From: Pseudomonas beijingensis
Lineage (GTDB): Bacteria; Pseudomonadota; Gammaproteobacteria; Pseudomonadales; Pseudomonadaceae
NCBI RefSeq assembly: GCF_030687295.1
Contig: NZ_CP117425.1
Span: forward strand, 310,001 to 374,000
Length of the DNA: 64,000 nucleotides
Direction of reading: 5' to 3'
In this document: positions 53,148 to 61,929 of the stretch, one piece after another
Position numbering within the stretch: position 1 is the first letter of the stretch
How the letters are laid out: each line of letters opens with the position of its first letter
Made by a program: the position numbers and the translations under genes
Notes under the pieces: generated by a model
The model's database searches: none
Seen by the model: only the letters and a program-made list of their open reading frames with translations
What the model was told of the DNA's origin: nothing

Positions 53148-53200
53148 GCCGTAAGGGCGGAACCCTAAGTGGCCGTTACCGCAGAAACGGATATACACAC
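53148..53200 (-). repeat. 300-bp repeat module, copy D, right fragment
   Basis: Continues the interrupted module from the second target copy to GGATATACACAC, the outer end equal to that of copy B. Confidence 0.85.
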
Positions 53201-53228
53201 AGAGCGCCCTACAGCAACAAGACGGGCA

Positions 53229-54725
53229 TCACATCGCACAAACCACCCGATTGCGCCCGCTGGCCTTGGCCTGGTACAACGCCTTGTCCGCAGCGAACAA
53301 GAGTTGTTTGAGTTCGCTGTACGGTCCCTGAGTCCAAGTAGCGATGCCAATACTCACCGTCATGGGCGCTCCCCCCTCCGACATCGGTGGCAGTTGTTCA
53401 ACCGCGTCGCGAATATGCTGGGCCATGGTGAAGGCGCCAGCGGTGGTGGTCTCCGGCAGCACCACCGAGAACTCTTCACCGCCATAGCGCGCCGCCAGGT
53501 CGGCGGGACGGCGGACATGTTGGCCGATCAATTGCGCCAAGGTGCGCAGGGCCTCGTCACCCTGTTGATGACCATGACGATCGTTGAACGCCTTGAAGTG
53601 ATCGGCATCGATCATCAGCACAGACAACGGTTGGCCCGAACGTTGGGCACGTAGCCATTCCTGTTGCAATGTCTCGTCCAGTGTTCGTCGGTTGGCCAGG
53701 CCTGTGAGAGCGTCGACGGACGCCAGTTGGGCCAATTCCCGTTCAGCTCTGTAGCGGCGGCGCAATTCGCGGCGCAGCAGCCAGGTGAGCCAGAGCAAAC
53801 CGATGCACAGCGCACCGGTGGCGCCGCTGACCAACAATGCCGTGCGTTGCCAGGAGGCAAAAACCTCCCGGGTCGAGAGGGCTACCACGACAATCAGCGG
53901 TAAGTCGCCTACCTGGGAAAAGGTGTACAGGCGCGTTTTTTGATCTTGGCCAGATACGCTGGTGAAGCTGCCGTTGCCTTCGCGCAGGATTCGTACGAAG
54001 TTCGGGCGGTTGCTGAAGTCCCTGCCTATCATATCGTCAGCCAAGGGCGGCTCTTGGGCCAATAGAATGCCTTTGCTGCTGACCAGATTAACCGTCCCGC
54101 CATGTCCGATGTTCAGGCTTTTGAATAATTGGTTGAAGTAGTTCAACCGCATCGCTGCCTCGGCGACGCCCATGAACTCGCCCCGTTCGTCGCTCAGTCG
54201 ATAGCTGAAGCTGATGCGCCAATCGTGGGTGGCACTCCTGGAACGGAACGGACGACTGATCATCATGCCCGGGCTCGGGTCCTGGACATGAGACTGGAAA
54301 TATTCCCGGTCGGCGTAATTGCCTTTGCGCGGTTCGACCGAGGCGGAGTCGGCGATCACATCGCCGTGTTTGTCCAGAAGCAGGATGTCGCCTTTATAGG
54401 GAACGGCGGTGGCGCGGTCGAACAGCGCCAGATGGCGAATCGCCGGCGAAACGTCTTTCAGGTCGTCGCGTTTAGCGGCGGCGGCCAAACCTTGTAGCGA
54501 CAGATCGTAGAGCTCCACGTTACGCAGCACATCGGCGTCAATCAGTTGCACGATATTGGTCGCCGCACGTGTCGCTGCCTGTTGTGCGGCGGCATGTTCG
54601 CGGATCAACAGGAACGTCACGATGCTTAGGATGGCAATGACAACCAGCGAGCTGGCCAGTACGAGTACCCGTTCCGAACGTATCGAAGGCGGGGTGTTGC
54701 CGGGTGTCGCACTGCGCGCGCTCAT
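53229..54725 (-). CDS. membrane-bound diguanylate cyclase with extracytoplasmic sensor domain
   Basis: Protein of 498 residues: membrane helix (about 17-40), periplasmic Cache/PDC-like sensor (about 45-290; VPYKGDILLLDKHGDVIADS, REYFQSHVQDPSPGMMIS), second helix (about 300-325), then GGDEF domain (about 345-498). The active site is YGGEEF, with the inhibitory I-site RPAD exactly five residues before it; DALTGLANRR begins the domain. Predicted to make cyclic di-GMP in response to a periplasmic ligand, with product inhibition. ATG at 54725 gives MSARSATPG; the upstream frame is probably not translated. No partner gene; the next gene upstream is 260 bases away. Confidence 0.93.
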   Translation of the reverse strand: MSARSATPGNTPPSIRSERVLVLASSLVVIAILSIVTFLLIREHAAAQQAATRAATNIVQLIDADVLRNVELYDLSLQGLAAAAKRDDLKDVSPAIRHLALFDRATAVPYKGDILLLDKHGDVIADSASVEPRKGNYADREYFQSHVQDPSPGMMISRPFRSRSATHDWRISFSYRLSDERGEFMGVAEAAMRLNYFNQLFKSLNIGHGGTVNLVSSKGILLAQEPPLADDMIGRDFSNRPNFVRILREGNGSFTSVSGQDQKTRLYTFSQVGDLPLIVVVALSTREVFASWQRTALLVSGATGALCIGLLWLTWLLRRELRRRYRAERELAQLASVDALTGLANRRTLDETLQQEWLRAQRSGQPLSVLMIDADHFKAFNDRHGHQQGDEALRTLAQLIGQHVRRPADLAARYGGEEFSVVLPETTTAGAFTMAQHIRDAVEQLPPMSEGGAPMTVSIGIATWTQGPYSELKQLLFAADKALYQAKASGRNRVVCAM

Positions 54726-54985
54726 GGTTCCGATGTCTGCATTGTCATGTGGCTGGGATCCGTCCCCAAGGATTGCAAACCGGCAATGCACCAGATGCTG
54801 GCCTTTTGCTGATTGTGCTTGGATCAATGAGAGCGGGCAATCAGTGTTTGCGCAATAACCCGGTAATTGATGAAAGCCCGGGTCGCGTTCGGACGGTCTT
54901 CCGATTTTGCTACAGCTGCCTTTCGCCCAGCATTCATTGGCCAGGAAAGGCCTGATGACTCGTACAAACTTAGGGGGGAGGGGCG

Positions 54986-56353
54986 TCAGGTGGGCAAGCG
55001 GATCCCGAACGTGTTGGCGCCCTGGTCGCTGTGCACAAACACATCGCCACCATGCATCAGTGCAATGGCCTTGACGATGGCCAGCCCCAGTCCGTGGTTG
55101 GCGCCACTGTTGCTTCGCGAGGCATCGACGCGATAGAAGCGTTCGAACAGGCGTGGCAGGTGCTCGCCGGCAATCGGTTCGCCGGGGTTGGTGACGGCGA
55201 GGCTGATCTGCTCGCCAAGGGTTTCGATGCGCACGTCGATGACTTGCCCGGGCGCGGTGTGTTGTACGGCATTGCTCAACAGGTTGATCAGTGCCCGCCG
55301 CAGGTGGGCGATCTCGATGTTGGCCTGGGCGTCGCCGCAGACTCGGACCTGGACCTGGGCATCTTCCAGGATGAAGTCCAGGTAATCGAGGGTGGTCGCC
55401 ACTTCGCCGGCCAGGGAGGTGCTGGTCAACTTGGTGGCCTTGCTGCCCTGGTCGGCGCTGGCCAGGAACAGCATGTCGTTGATGATCGAGCGCAGCCGCT
55501 CCAACTCCTCGAGATTCGATTGCAACACCTCGAAGTAGTGTTCGGCCGAGCGTCCACGGGTCAGCGCCACCTGGGTCTGGCCGATCAGGTTGGTCAGGGG
55601 CGAGCGTAATTCATGGGCGACGTCGGCGTTGAACGACTCCAGCCGCGAGTAAGCCTGTTCGACCCGGTCCAGGGTGGCGTTGAAGGAACTGACGAACTGG
55701 CTCAGCTCCGGCGGCAAGGGCGACAGTTGCAAGCGCCCGGACAGGCGGGGCGGGGCCAGGCGTTGGGCTTCATCGGACAGCTTGATCAGCGGCTTGAGAC
55801 CGATGCGCGCGACCCAGTAGCCCAGCAACGAAGCCAGAAACACGCCGACAATCGCCAGGCTCACCAGCGCCACCAACAGGCGATGCTGGGTCTGGTAGAA
55901 GGTCTCGGTGTCGATGCCGATCATGAAGCGTAGTGGCGGGCGTTGGTCCTTGGCCGGGAACTGGCTCACCAGCACTTTCATCGGGTAGTGCCGATGGGGC
56001 AACGTCAGGTCGCGTTTACCCAGGGGGCCTTGGGCAAAAGCGCGGATCTGTGCATCGGGATTGCCATATTCAAAGCGCGGGTCGTCGCTGACGATCCAGA
56101 AATGGATGCGCTTGTCTTCCTCGCCGAGCAAACGCAGCTTGTTGTTGATCTTCACCCAGTGTTCAGGCGTGCCGTAGCGGCCGACGGTGGACTCCAGGAC
56201 ACTGTAGCGGGCATCGAGCTCGGCTTCGGGCAACAGGCCCAGGCCCTTGGCGACCTGTTGGTACAAAGCGCCCCCGATCAACAGGAACACCAGCGCCGCC
56301 ACCAGTGTGAACATGCCGCTCAGGCGCAAGGCGATGCTGTCAGGGAAGGTCAT
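54986..56353 (-). CDS. sensor histidine kinase, CopS/CusS heavy-metal type
   Basis: Membrane kinase of 455 residues. First helix about 10-32, periplasmic domain (about 35-165; NKLRLLGEEDKRIHFWIVSDD), second helix about 165-190, HAMP (about 190-240), then the phospho-acceptor His in FNADVAHELRSPLTNLIG, N-box LINLLSNAVQHT and G-box NHGLGLAIVKAIAL. The resemblance is to the CusS/CopS/SilS kinases. ATG at 56353 lies within the end of the regulator gene (14-base overlap); the longer frame upstream is a shadow of it. Last gene of the efflux operon. Confidence 0.93.
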   Translation of the reverse strand: MTFPDSIALRLSGMFTLVAALVFLLIGGALYQQVAKGLGLLPEAELDARYSVLESTVGRYGTPEHWVKINNKLRLLGEEDKRIHFWIVSDDPRFEYGNPDAQIRAFAQGPLGKRDLTLPHRHYPMKVLVSQFPAKDQRPPLRFMIGIDTETFYQTQHRLLVALVSLAIVGVFLASLLGYWVARIGLKPLIKLSDEAQRLAPPRLSGRLQLSPLPPELSQFVSSFNATLDRVEQAYSRLESFNADVAHELRSPLTNLIGQTQVALTRGRSAEHYFEVLQSNLEELERLRSIINDMLFLASADQGSKATKLTSTSLAGEVATTLDYLDFILEDAQVQVRVCGDAQANIEIAHLRRALINLLSNAVQHTAPGQVIDVRIETLGEQISLAVTNPGEPIAGEHLPRLFERFYRVDASRSNSGANHGLGLAIVKAIALMHGGDVFVHSDQGANTFGIRLPT

Positions 56354-57023
56354 CACTGCGACTCTCCAGCACATATCCCATGCCACGAATGGTGTGCAGC
56401 AACTTCTGCTCGAATGGCCCGTCGAGCTTGGCCCGCAAGCGTTTGATCGCCACTTCCACCACGTTGGCGTCACTGTCGAAGTTGATGTCCCAGACCATTT
56501 CGGCAATGGCGGTTTTCGAGAGGATTTCACCCTGGCGGCGGGCCAGGACGCTGAGCAGGGAGAACTCCTTGGCGGTCAGGTCCAGGCGCTGGCCGGCGCG
56601 GGTGGCTTTGCGGCTGATCAGGTCGATCCACAGGTCGGCGATGCTCACCTGCATCGGTTCATGGCCGCCGCTGCGGCGGGTCAGGGCTTGCAGGCGGGCC
56701 ACCAGTTCGAGGAAGGAGAAGGGCTTGCCCAGGTAGTCATCGGCGCCGTCGCGCAAACCCTTGATACGGTCCTCGACCCGTTCCCGGGCGGTGAGCATGA
56801 TCACCGGGGTCTGCTTGCGGGCGCGCAGGGCGCGGAGCACGCCGAAGCCGTCCAGGCCCGGCAGCATCACGTCGAGCACGATCACCGCATAGTCGGTTTC
56901 CAGGGCCAGGTGCAGCCCCTCGATGCCGTCCGGCGCCACGTCCACGGTGTAGCCTTGTTCGGTCAAACCGCGGTGCAGGTAGTCCGCAGTTTTTTCTTCG
57001 TCTTCGATGATCAGAACGCGCAT
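56340..57023 (-). CDS. OmpR-family response regulator, CusR/CopR-like
   Basis: Regulator of 227 residues. Receiver domain (1-115) with phospho-acceptor D51 in VIVLDVMLPG and conserved Lys in LGKPFSFLELVARL. C-terminal winged helix (about 130-222) with LDLTAKEFSLLSVLARRQGEIL, ILSKTAIAEMVWDINFDSDANVVEVAIKRLRAKLD and HTIRGMGYVLE, as in CusR/CopR/CzcR. Separated from the RND gene by only nine bases. A CusR-type palindrome lies upstream of the operon (61384-61403) and is its likely site. Confidence 0.94.
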   Translation of the reverse strand: MRVLIIEDEEKTADYLHRGLTEQGYTVDVAPDGIEGLHLALETDYAVIVLDVMLPGLDGFGVLRALRARKQTPVIMLTARERVEDRIKGLRDGADDYLGKPFSFLELVARLQALTRRSGGHEPMQVSIADLWIDLISRKATRAGQRLDLTAKEFSLLSVLARRQGEILSKTAIAEMVWDINFDSDANVVEVAIKRLRAKLDGPFEQKLLHTIRGMGYVLESRSDDLP

Positions 57024-57032
57024 GGCCCCGCC

Positions 57033-60000
57033 TCAGTGGTCTGTGCTCGCCAGCGCCGTCGTCGGCGCCGACCCTGGCTGATGGGCGGGCCGATGGAACA
57101 CTCGCTCGAGCCACAAGTATATGACCGGTGTGGTGAACAGCGTCAGCGCCTGGCTCACCAACAGGCCGCCTACCACCGCGATGCCCAGGGGCTGGCGCAG
57201 TTCCGCGCCGGGGCCATAGCCGAGCATCAGCGGCAGGGCACCGAGCAGGGCCGCCAGGGTGGTCATCATGATCGGGCGGAAGCGTGTCAGGCACGCCTGG
57301 AAAATCGCCTCCTGGGGGGCCAGCCCTTTGTTGCGCTGGGCATCGAGGGCGAAGTCGATCATCAGGATGCCGTTCTTCTTGACGATCCCGATCAGCAGCA
57401 CCAGCCCGATCAGCGCCATGATCGAAAAATCCTGGCCCAGCAGCCAGAGCATGATCAGCGCGCCGAGGCCGGCCGAGGGCAGGGTGGAGATGATCGTCAA
57501 GGGATGCACGAAACTCTCGTAGAGCACGCCGAGGATGATGTACACGGCCACCAGCGCGGCGAGGATCAGCCACGGCTGGCTCGCCAGCGAGCTTTGGAAG
57601 GCCTGGGCCGCGCCCTGGAAATTACCGGTGATGGCGGCCGGCATGCCGATTTCGTTCTTCGCCTGGTCGAGCAGGCGCACCGCGTCCCCCAGGGCCACGC
57701 CGGGCGCGAGGTTGAACGACAGGTTGGCGGCCGGGAACATGCCGTCGTGGGCAATCGACAGCGGGCCGTTGCTGGGCGCATCGAAGCGGGCCAGGGCCGA
57801 GAGCGGCACCATTTCCCCACTCAGGGGCGAACGCAGGTAAAAATACGCCAGGCTCTCGGCTTTGCCCCGTTGCGCGGTGTCGAGTTCCAGGATCACGTTG
57901 TACTGGTTGGTCTCGGTCTGGAACTCATTGATCTGCCGCTGGCCGAAGGCATCGTACAGGGCCTGGTCGACATCGGTGGCGGTGAGGCCGAAGCGCGCCG
58001 CCGCGCTGCGGTCGATGTTGATGTGGGTGATGCTGCCACCCAGTTGCAGGTCGTTGGAGATGTCACGGAATGCCGGGTTGCCGCGCAGCTTGTCGGTGAG
58101 TTTTTGTGTCCAGGCGTTGAGGCTCGGCCCGTCGTTGCTCTTGAGCACGTATTGATACTGGGCGCGGCTGGGGCCGGAGCTGAGGTTGATGTCCTGCCCA
58201 GCCCTGAGGTACAGCACCACGCCAGGGATTTTCAGCAGCTTGGGGCGGATTCGGTCGATGAACCCGCTGGCCGAGACATCCCGCTCGCCCCGAGGCTTGA
58301 GGGCGATCCAGAAGCGGCCGTTGGCGATGGTCTGGTTGTTGCCCGAGACACCGACGGAATGGGAGAAGGTCTGCACCGCAGGGTCGGCAGCGACGATGTC
58401 GGCCAGGGCCTTGTGCTTGGCCACCATGTCCGGGAACGACACATCGGCGGCGGCTTCGCTGGTGCCCAGCACCAGGCCGGTGTCCTGTACCGGGAAGAAG
58501 CCCTTGGGAATGAACACATAGCCCACCACCGCCAGTGCCAGGGTCAGGCCGAACACGCCGATCATCAGCTTTTGATGGGCCAGGGCCCGACGCAGACCGC
58601 GTTCATACCCACCCAGCAGGCGTTCGCCGAACCCTGGCGCGCCGTGGGCAGGGTGCATCGGGGCGCGCATGAACAGCGCGGCCAGGGTCGGTGCCAACGT
58701 GAGGGACACCACCACCGAGATCAGGATGGTCGACGTGGCGGTCAGGGCAAACTCCTTGAACAGGCGCCCGACCACGCCGCCCATGAACAGCAGCGGAATG
58801 AACGCGGCGATCAGTGAGAAGCTGATGGAAACGACGGTAAAGCCGATTTCGCCGGCCCCCTTGATCGCCGCCTCGCGCATGCCGTCGCCGGCCTCCAGGT
58901 GCCGGTGGATGTTCTCCACCACCACAATCGCATCGTCCACCACGAACCCCACCGAGATGACGATGGCCACCAGGGTCAGGTTGTTCAGGCTGAACCCCAT
59001 CACGTACATCAGGGCGAAACTGGCGGTCAGCGACACCCCCAGCACCGCCGAGACGATCAGGGTCGCCGAGAGCTGGCGCAGGAACAGCGCCATCACCGCC
59101 ACCACCAACAGCACCGCGATCAGCAAGGTGATTTCCACTTCGTGCAGCGAGGCGCGGATGGTCTGGGTGCGGTCGATCAACACCTTGACCTGCACCGCGG
59201 CGGGCAACATGGCTTGCAGGGTGGGCAGGGCCGCCTGGATGCGGTCGACGGTCTCGACGATATTGGCCCCCGGTTGCCGGAAGATCACCAGGTTGACCCC
59301 GGGCTCGTTGTCGGACCAGGCCTGGACGTAGGCGTTTTCCGAGCCGTTGACCACCTTGGCGATGTCCTTGAGATGAACCGGTGCCCCGTCCTTATAGGAC
59401 ACGATCAGCTCGCCGTACTCTGCGGGTTTGAACAACTGGTCGTTGGTGGACAGGGTGGAAATGCTCGACTCACCGTACAAGGCGCCCTTGGCCAGGTTCA
59501 GGCTGGCCTGTTGGAGCGTCAGGCGAATGTCCGCCAGGGTCAGGCCGATGGCAGCGAGCCGGTCGGCCGAGGCCTGGACCCGAATTGCCGGACGTTGCTG
59601 GCCGGTGATGTAGATTTGCCCTACGCCATCGATTTGGCTGATCTGACGGGAGAGCAGGGTTTCGACGTAGTCGCTCAGTTCGGTGCTGGGCATCAGGCTG
59701 GAGCTGATGCTGAGGATCAGCACCGGGCTGTCGGCGGGGTTGACCTTGCGCCAGGTGGGCAGGTTCGGCATGTCGTTGGGCAGTTTGCCGGCGGCGGTGT
59801 TGATCGCCGCCTGCACTTCCTGGGCGGCGGTGTCGATGCTTTTATCGAGGCTGAATTGCAGGATCAGGTTGGTCGAGCCCAGGGCGCTGCTGGAGGTCAT
59901 CTGGGTGATGCCGGGAATGGCACTGAATTGCACTTCCAGCGGCGTCGCCACCGACGACGCCATGGTTTCGGGGCTGGCCCCGGGCAACTGGGCGTTGACC

Positions 60001-60149
60001 TGGATGGTCGGGAATTCCGCCTCCGGCAACGGCGCGACGGGCAGGCGGGGAAACGCGATCACTCCCAGCAGTACCAGGGCAAACGTCAGCAGTACCGTGG
60101 CGATGGGGTGGTCGATGCACCATGCCGAAACCGAGCCGCGGCCCTTCAT
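57033..60149 (-). CDS. RND efflux permease, HAE1 (MdtC/MuxC-like) type
   Basis: Inner-membrane proton/drug antiporter of 1038 residues with twelve helices and two large periplasmic loops. The helix-4 region GFVVDDAIVVVENIHRHLE contains the proton-relay Asp pair; VLALSIS-like VLILSISSSLMPS follows the PNLPTWRKVNPADSP segment typical of MdtB/MdtC. GPSRAQYQYVLKS and the late GIVKKNGILMIDFALDAQ also fit HAE1 rather than metal-exporting CusA/CzcA. Overlaps the fusion-protein gene by four bases. The likely substrates are amphiphilic drugs or metabolites. Confidence 0.94.
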   Translation of the reverse strand: MKGRGSVSAWCIDHPIATVLLTFALVLLGVIAFPRLPVAPLPEAEFPTIQVNAQLPGASPETMASSVATPLEVQFSAIPGITQMTSSSALGSTNLILQFSLDKSIDTAAQEVQAAINTAAGKLPNDMPNLPTWRKVNPADSPVLILSISSSLMPSTELSDYVETLLSRQISQIDGVGQIYITGQQRPAIRVQASADRLAAIGLTLADIRLTLQQASLNLAKGALYGESSISTLSTNDQLFKPAEYGELIVSYKDGAPVHLKDIAKVVNGSENAYVQAWSDNEPGVNLVIFRQPGANIVETVDRIQAALPTLQAMLPAAVQVKVLIDRTQTIRASLHEVEITLLIAVLLVVAVMALFLRQLSATLIVSAVLGVSLTASFALMYVMGFSLNNLTLVAIVISVGFVVDDAIVVVENIHRHLEAGDGMREAAIKGAGEIGFTVVSISFSLIAAFIPLLFMGGVVGRLFKEFALTATSTILISVVVSLTLAPTLAALFMRAPMHPAHGAPGFGERLLGGYERGLRRALAHQKLMIGVFGLTLALAVVGYVFIPKGFFPVQDTGLVLGTSEAAADVSFPDMVAKHKALADIVAADPAVQTFSHSVGVSGNNQTIANGRFWIALKPRGERDVSASGFIDRIRPKLLKIPGVVLYLRAGQDINLSSGPSRAQYQYVLKSNDGPSLNAWTQKLTDKLRGNPAFRDISNDLQLGGSITHINIDRSAAARFGLTATDVDQALYDAFGQRQINEFQTETNQYNVILELDTAQRGKAESLAYFYLRSPLSGEMVPLSALARFDAPSNGPLSIAHDGMFPAANLSFNLAPGVALGDAVRLLDQAKNEIGMPAAITGNFQGAAQAFQSSLASQPWLILAALVAVYIILGVLYESFVHPLTIISTLPSAGLGALIMLWLLGQDFSIMALIGLVLLIGIVKKNGILMIDFALDAQRNKGLAPQEAIFQACLTRFRPIMMTTLAALLGALPLMLGYGPGAELRQPLGIAVVGGLLVSQALTLFTTPVIYLWLERVFHRPAHQPGSAPTTALASTDH

Positions 60150-61303
60150 GGCTGGGGCTCCGCGGTCTTGGCCAGGGCGGGCGGATCACTGAGCACCTGG
60201 ATATGGCTGCCCGGCTTGAGCCGTGACTGGCCGTCGCTCACCAACTGATCGCCGGCGTTCACTCCCTTGATGATGTGCAGGTCGCTGTCCTGGTAAACCA
60301 TCACCACCGGCACGCTCTCGACCTTGTCGTCCTTGATCCGGTACACGAAGTGTTGCTCCAGGCCGCGCTGGACCACGGTGGGCGGTACCACCAGGGCGTC
60401 CTTGTCGACGGCGGTCTGGATCTTCAGCGTCACCAGTTGCCCCGGCCACAACCGTTGCGCGGCGTTGTTGAATTCGGCCTTGGCCCGCAGGGTGCCGGTG
60501 TTGGCGTTGATCTGGTTGTCGATGAGGCTCAGGCGCCCCTCGCCGAGCAGCTCCCCGGGGGCGCCATCGGCGCCGATATAGGCCTTGACCAAGGCTTGCT
60601 CGGGGGCGGCGATCAACCGTTGCAAGGTGGGTAGCATTTGCTGGGGTAGGGAGAACTCCACGGCGATCGGATCGATCTGGGTCACCGTGAACAGGCCTTC
60701 GGCGTCGCTGGTACGCAGGAAGTTGCCTTCGTCCACGTTGCGAATGCCGACGCGACCGCTCACTGGGGAACGGATCTGGGTGTAGGACAGTTGCACCTGG
60801 GCCGAGTCGATGGCCGCCTGGTTGCCCTGGGCGGTCGCCTTGAGCTGGTTGACCAGCGCCTGTTGCTGGTCGTAGGTCTGCTTCGAAACGCCGTCATCGA
60901 CGCTCAGCAATTTGTAGCGCTTGAGATTGACCTGGGCCACCGCCAGTTGCGCCTGGCTCTCGCCAAGCTGGGCCCGGGCCTGGTCGAGGCTGGCGCGGAT
61001 CGAGCGGTCGTCGATGGTCGCCAACAGGTCACCCTTCTTCACCAGTTGCCCTTCCTTGACCAGCAGGCGGGTAAGGATGCCGTCGATCTGCGGCCGGATC
61101 ACCACGCTGTGCAGCGAGAGCACCGTGCCGATGCCGCTGGCGAAGCGCGGTACATCCTTTTGCATCACGCTGATGGCCCGTACCGGAACGGCGGCGGGAG
61201 CGCCGGGCTTGGCGGTGACGGGCTTGAGCACAAACCAGAGGGCGAGGGCCGCCAGGGCGATCAACAGCACGACAAGCAGGACAGTTTTCTTCTGGATGCG
61301 CAT
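60146..61303 (-). CDS. RND efflux membrane fusion protein (MdtA-like)
   Basis: Periplasmic adaptor of 385 residues. A single N-terminal helix (about 8-27; VLLVVLLIALAALALWFVL) anchors it. Barrel-sandwich lipoyl halves surround a helical hairpin: VVIRPQIDGILTRLLVKEGQLVKKGDLLATID (about 67-98), then RASLDQARAQLGESQAQLAVAQVNL and IRSPVSGRVGIRNVDEGNFL. First gene of the operon mfp-rnd-regulator-kinase. No outer-membrane channel gene is in the operon. Confidence 0.95.
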   Translation of the reverse strand: MRIQKKTVLLVVLLIALAALALWFVLKPVTAKPGAPAAVPVRAISVMQKDVPRFASGIGTVLSLHSVVIRPQIDGILTRLLVKEGQLVKKGDLLATIDDRSIRASLDQARAQLGESQAQLAVAQVNLKRYKLLSVDDGVSKQTYDQQQALVNQLKATAQGNQAAIDSAQVQLSYTQIRSPVSGRVGIRNVDEGNFLRTSDAEGLFTVTQIDPIAVEFSLPQQMLPTLQRLIAAPEQALVKAYIGADGAPGELLGEGRLSLIDNQINANTGTLRAKAEFNNAAQRLWPGQLVTLKIQTAVDKDALVVPPTVVQRGLEQHFVYRIKDDKVESVPVVMVYQDSDLHIIKGVNAGDQLVSDGQSRLKPGSHIQVLSDPPALAKTAEPQP

Positions 61304-61347
61304 GGATATGAAGGGCCGGTTCGGGACGCAGGAGTTGGAGCTTTCTT

Positions 61348-61353
61348 ATATAG
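61348..61353 (-). promoter_or_regulatory. candidate -10 element of the efflux operon
   Basis: TATATA on the minus strand, placing the RNA start near 61341 and about 38 bases of leader before the fusion-protein ATG. No good -35 is present 17 bases upstream, as is common for activator-dependent promoters. Confidence 0.45.
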
Positions 61354-61383
61354 CGTTGCGAGCCGGTCAGGAAGGTGACGGCT

Positions 61384-61403
61384 AACTGACAGGCTTGTCA
61401 GTT
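61384..61403. promoter_or_regulatory. CusR/CopR-type operator palindrome
   Basis: Perfect dyad AACTGACA, spacer GGCT, TGTCAGTT. Its core TGACA-N4-TGTCA equals the core of the known CusR box (TGACAA-NN-TTGTCA). The centre is about 52 bases upstream of the predicted start, suited to activation by an OmpR-family regulator such as the one encoded in the same operon. Confidence 0.7.
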
Positions 61404-61522
61404 TTGTCCCGGTTTGCTGTCGGATGAATGCAGATGCCGGATGAAACGGCCAGCGCGCGGTGATATCGGGCAGGTATACTGCCGCCTTTCGCGGCTCGCC
61501 TACGGAGCCCGACATACTGAAT

Positions 61523-61614
61523 TGTGGCGAGGGAGCTTGCTCCCGCTTGAGTGCGAAGCGCTCACAGGGATGGGCTGCTTCGCAGCCCAGCGGGAGCAAG
61601 CTCCCTCGCCACGG
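61523..61614. repeat. REPIN of a third REP family
   Basis: TTGTGGCGAGGGAGCTTGCTCCCGC (left) and its inverted partner ending CCCTCGCCACGG (right), with a GGGCTGCTTCGCAGCCC hairpin between them. Differs from the TGTGGGAGCGAGC family in core sequence. Only copy of this type seen here. Confidence 0.85.
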
Positions 61615-61644
61615 GTTGTTGTCCTACTCAGGTGAATAATTCAA

Positions 61645-61902
61645 ATGACTTCCTCAATACCATCGCCTGCGGACGAACGTTCGCAAGGCGAATCGTCTGG
61701 CCAAACGGACAGCGATGTTTCCAGCAGTGAGGACGTCAAGGCGGCGATCCCTGCTTTCAAATTCCCGTTCAAACCCGGTGAACTGGCTGCGGCCAAGGGC
61801 GCCGGGCAACAGCCGTGGTACAAGAATGGCGCGAAGAATGGCCATACCAAGACCCCGGGCGCGGCGCCTCCCGGCACGCGGCGTTCCATGGGCAAGCGCT
61901 GA
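61645..61902 (+). CDS. small conserved hypothetical protein
   Basis: Protein of 85 residues, Ser-rich and acidic at the start, then FPFKPGELAAAKGAGQQPWYKNGAKNG and a basic C-terminus (APPGTRRSMGKR). No membrane or secretion signal; likely disordered. The ending is of a kind I know from small uncharacterised Pseudomonas proteins, but no function is known to me. No strong ribosome site. It stands alone between a REPIN and a LysR gene. Confidence 0.65.
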   Translation: MTSSIPSPADERSQGESSGQTDSDVSSSEDVKAAIPAFKFPFKPGELAAAKGAGQQPWYKNGAKNGHTKTPGAAPPGTRRSMGKR

Positions 61903-61929
61903 ATTCATTCTTCAAGCACGGGGACGACT

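Noticed and set aside
56247..58817. 856-residue open frame on the plus strand opposite the RND operon
   Set aside because: It is antisense to three well-supported genes and its translation has no family features; long antisense frames are common in high G+C genes.
58899..60248. 449-residue plus-strand frame
   Set aside because: Antisense shadow of the RND permease.
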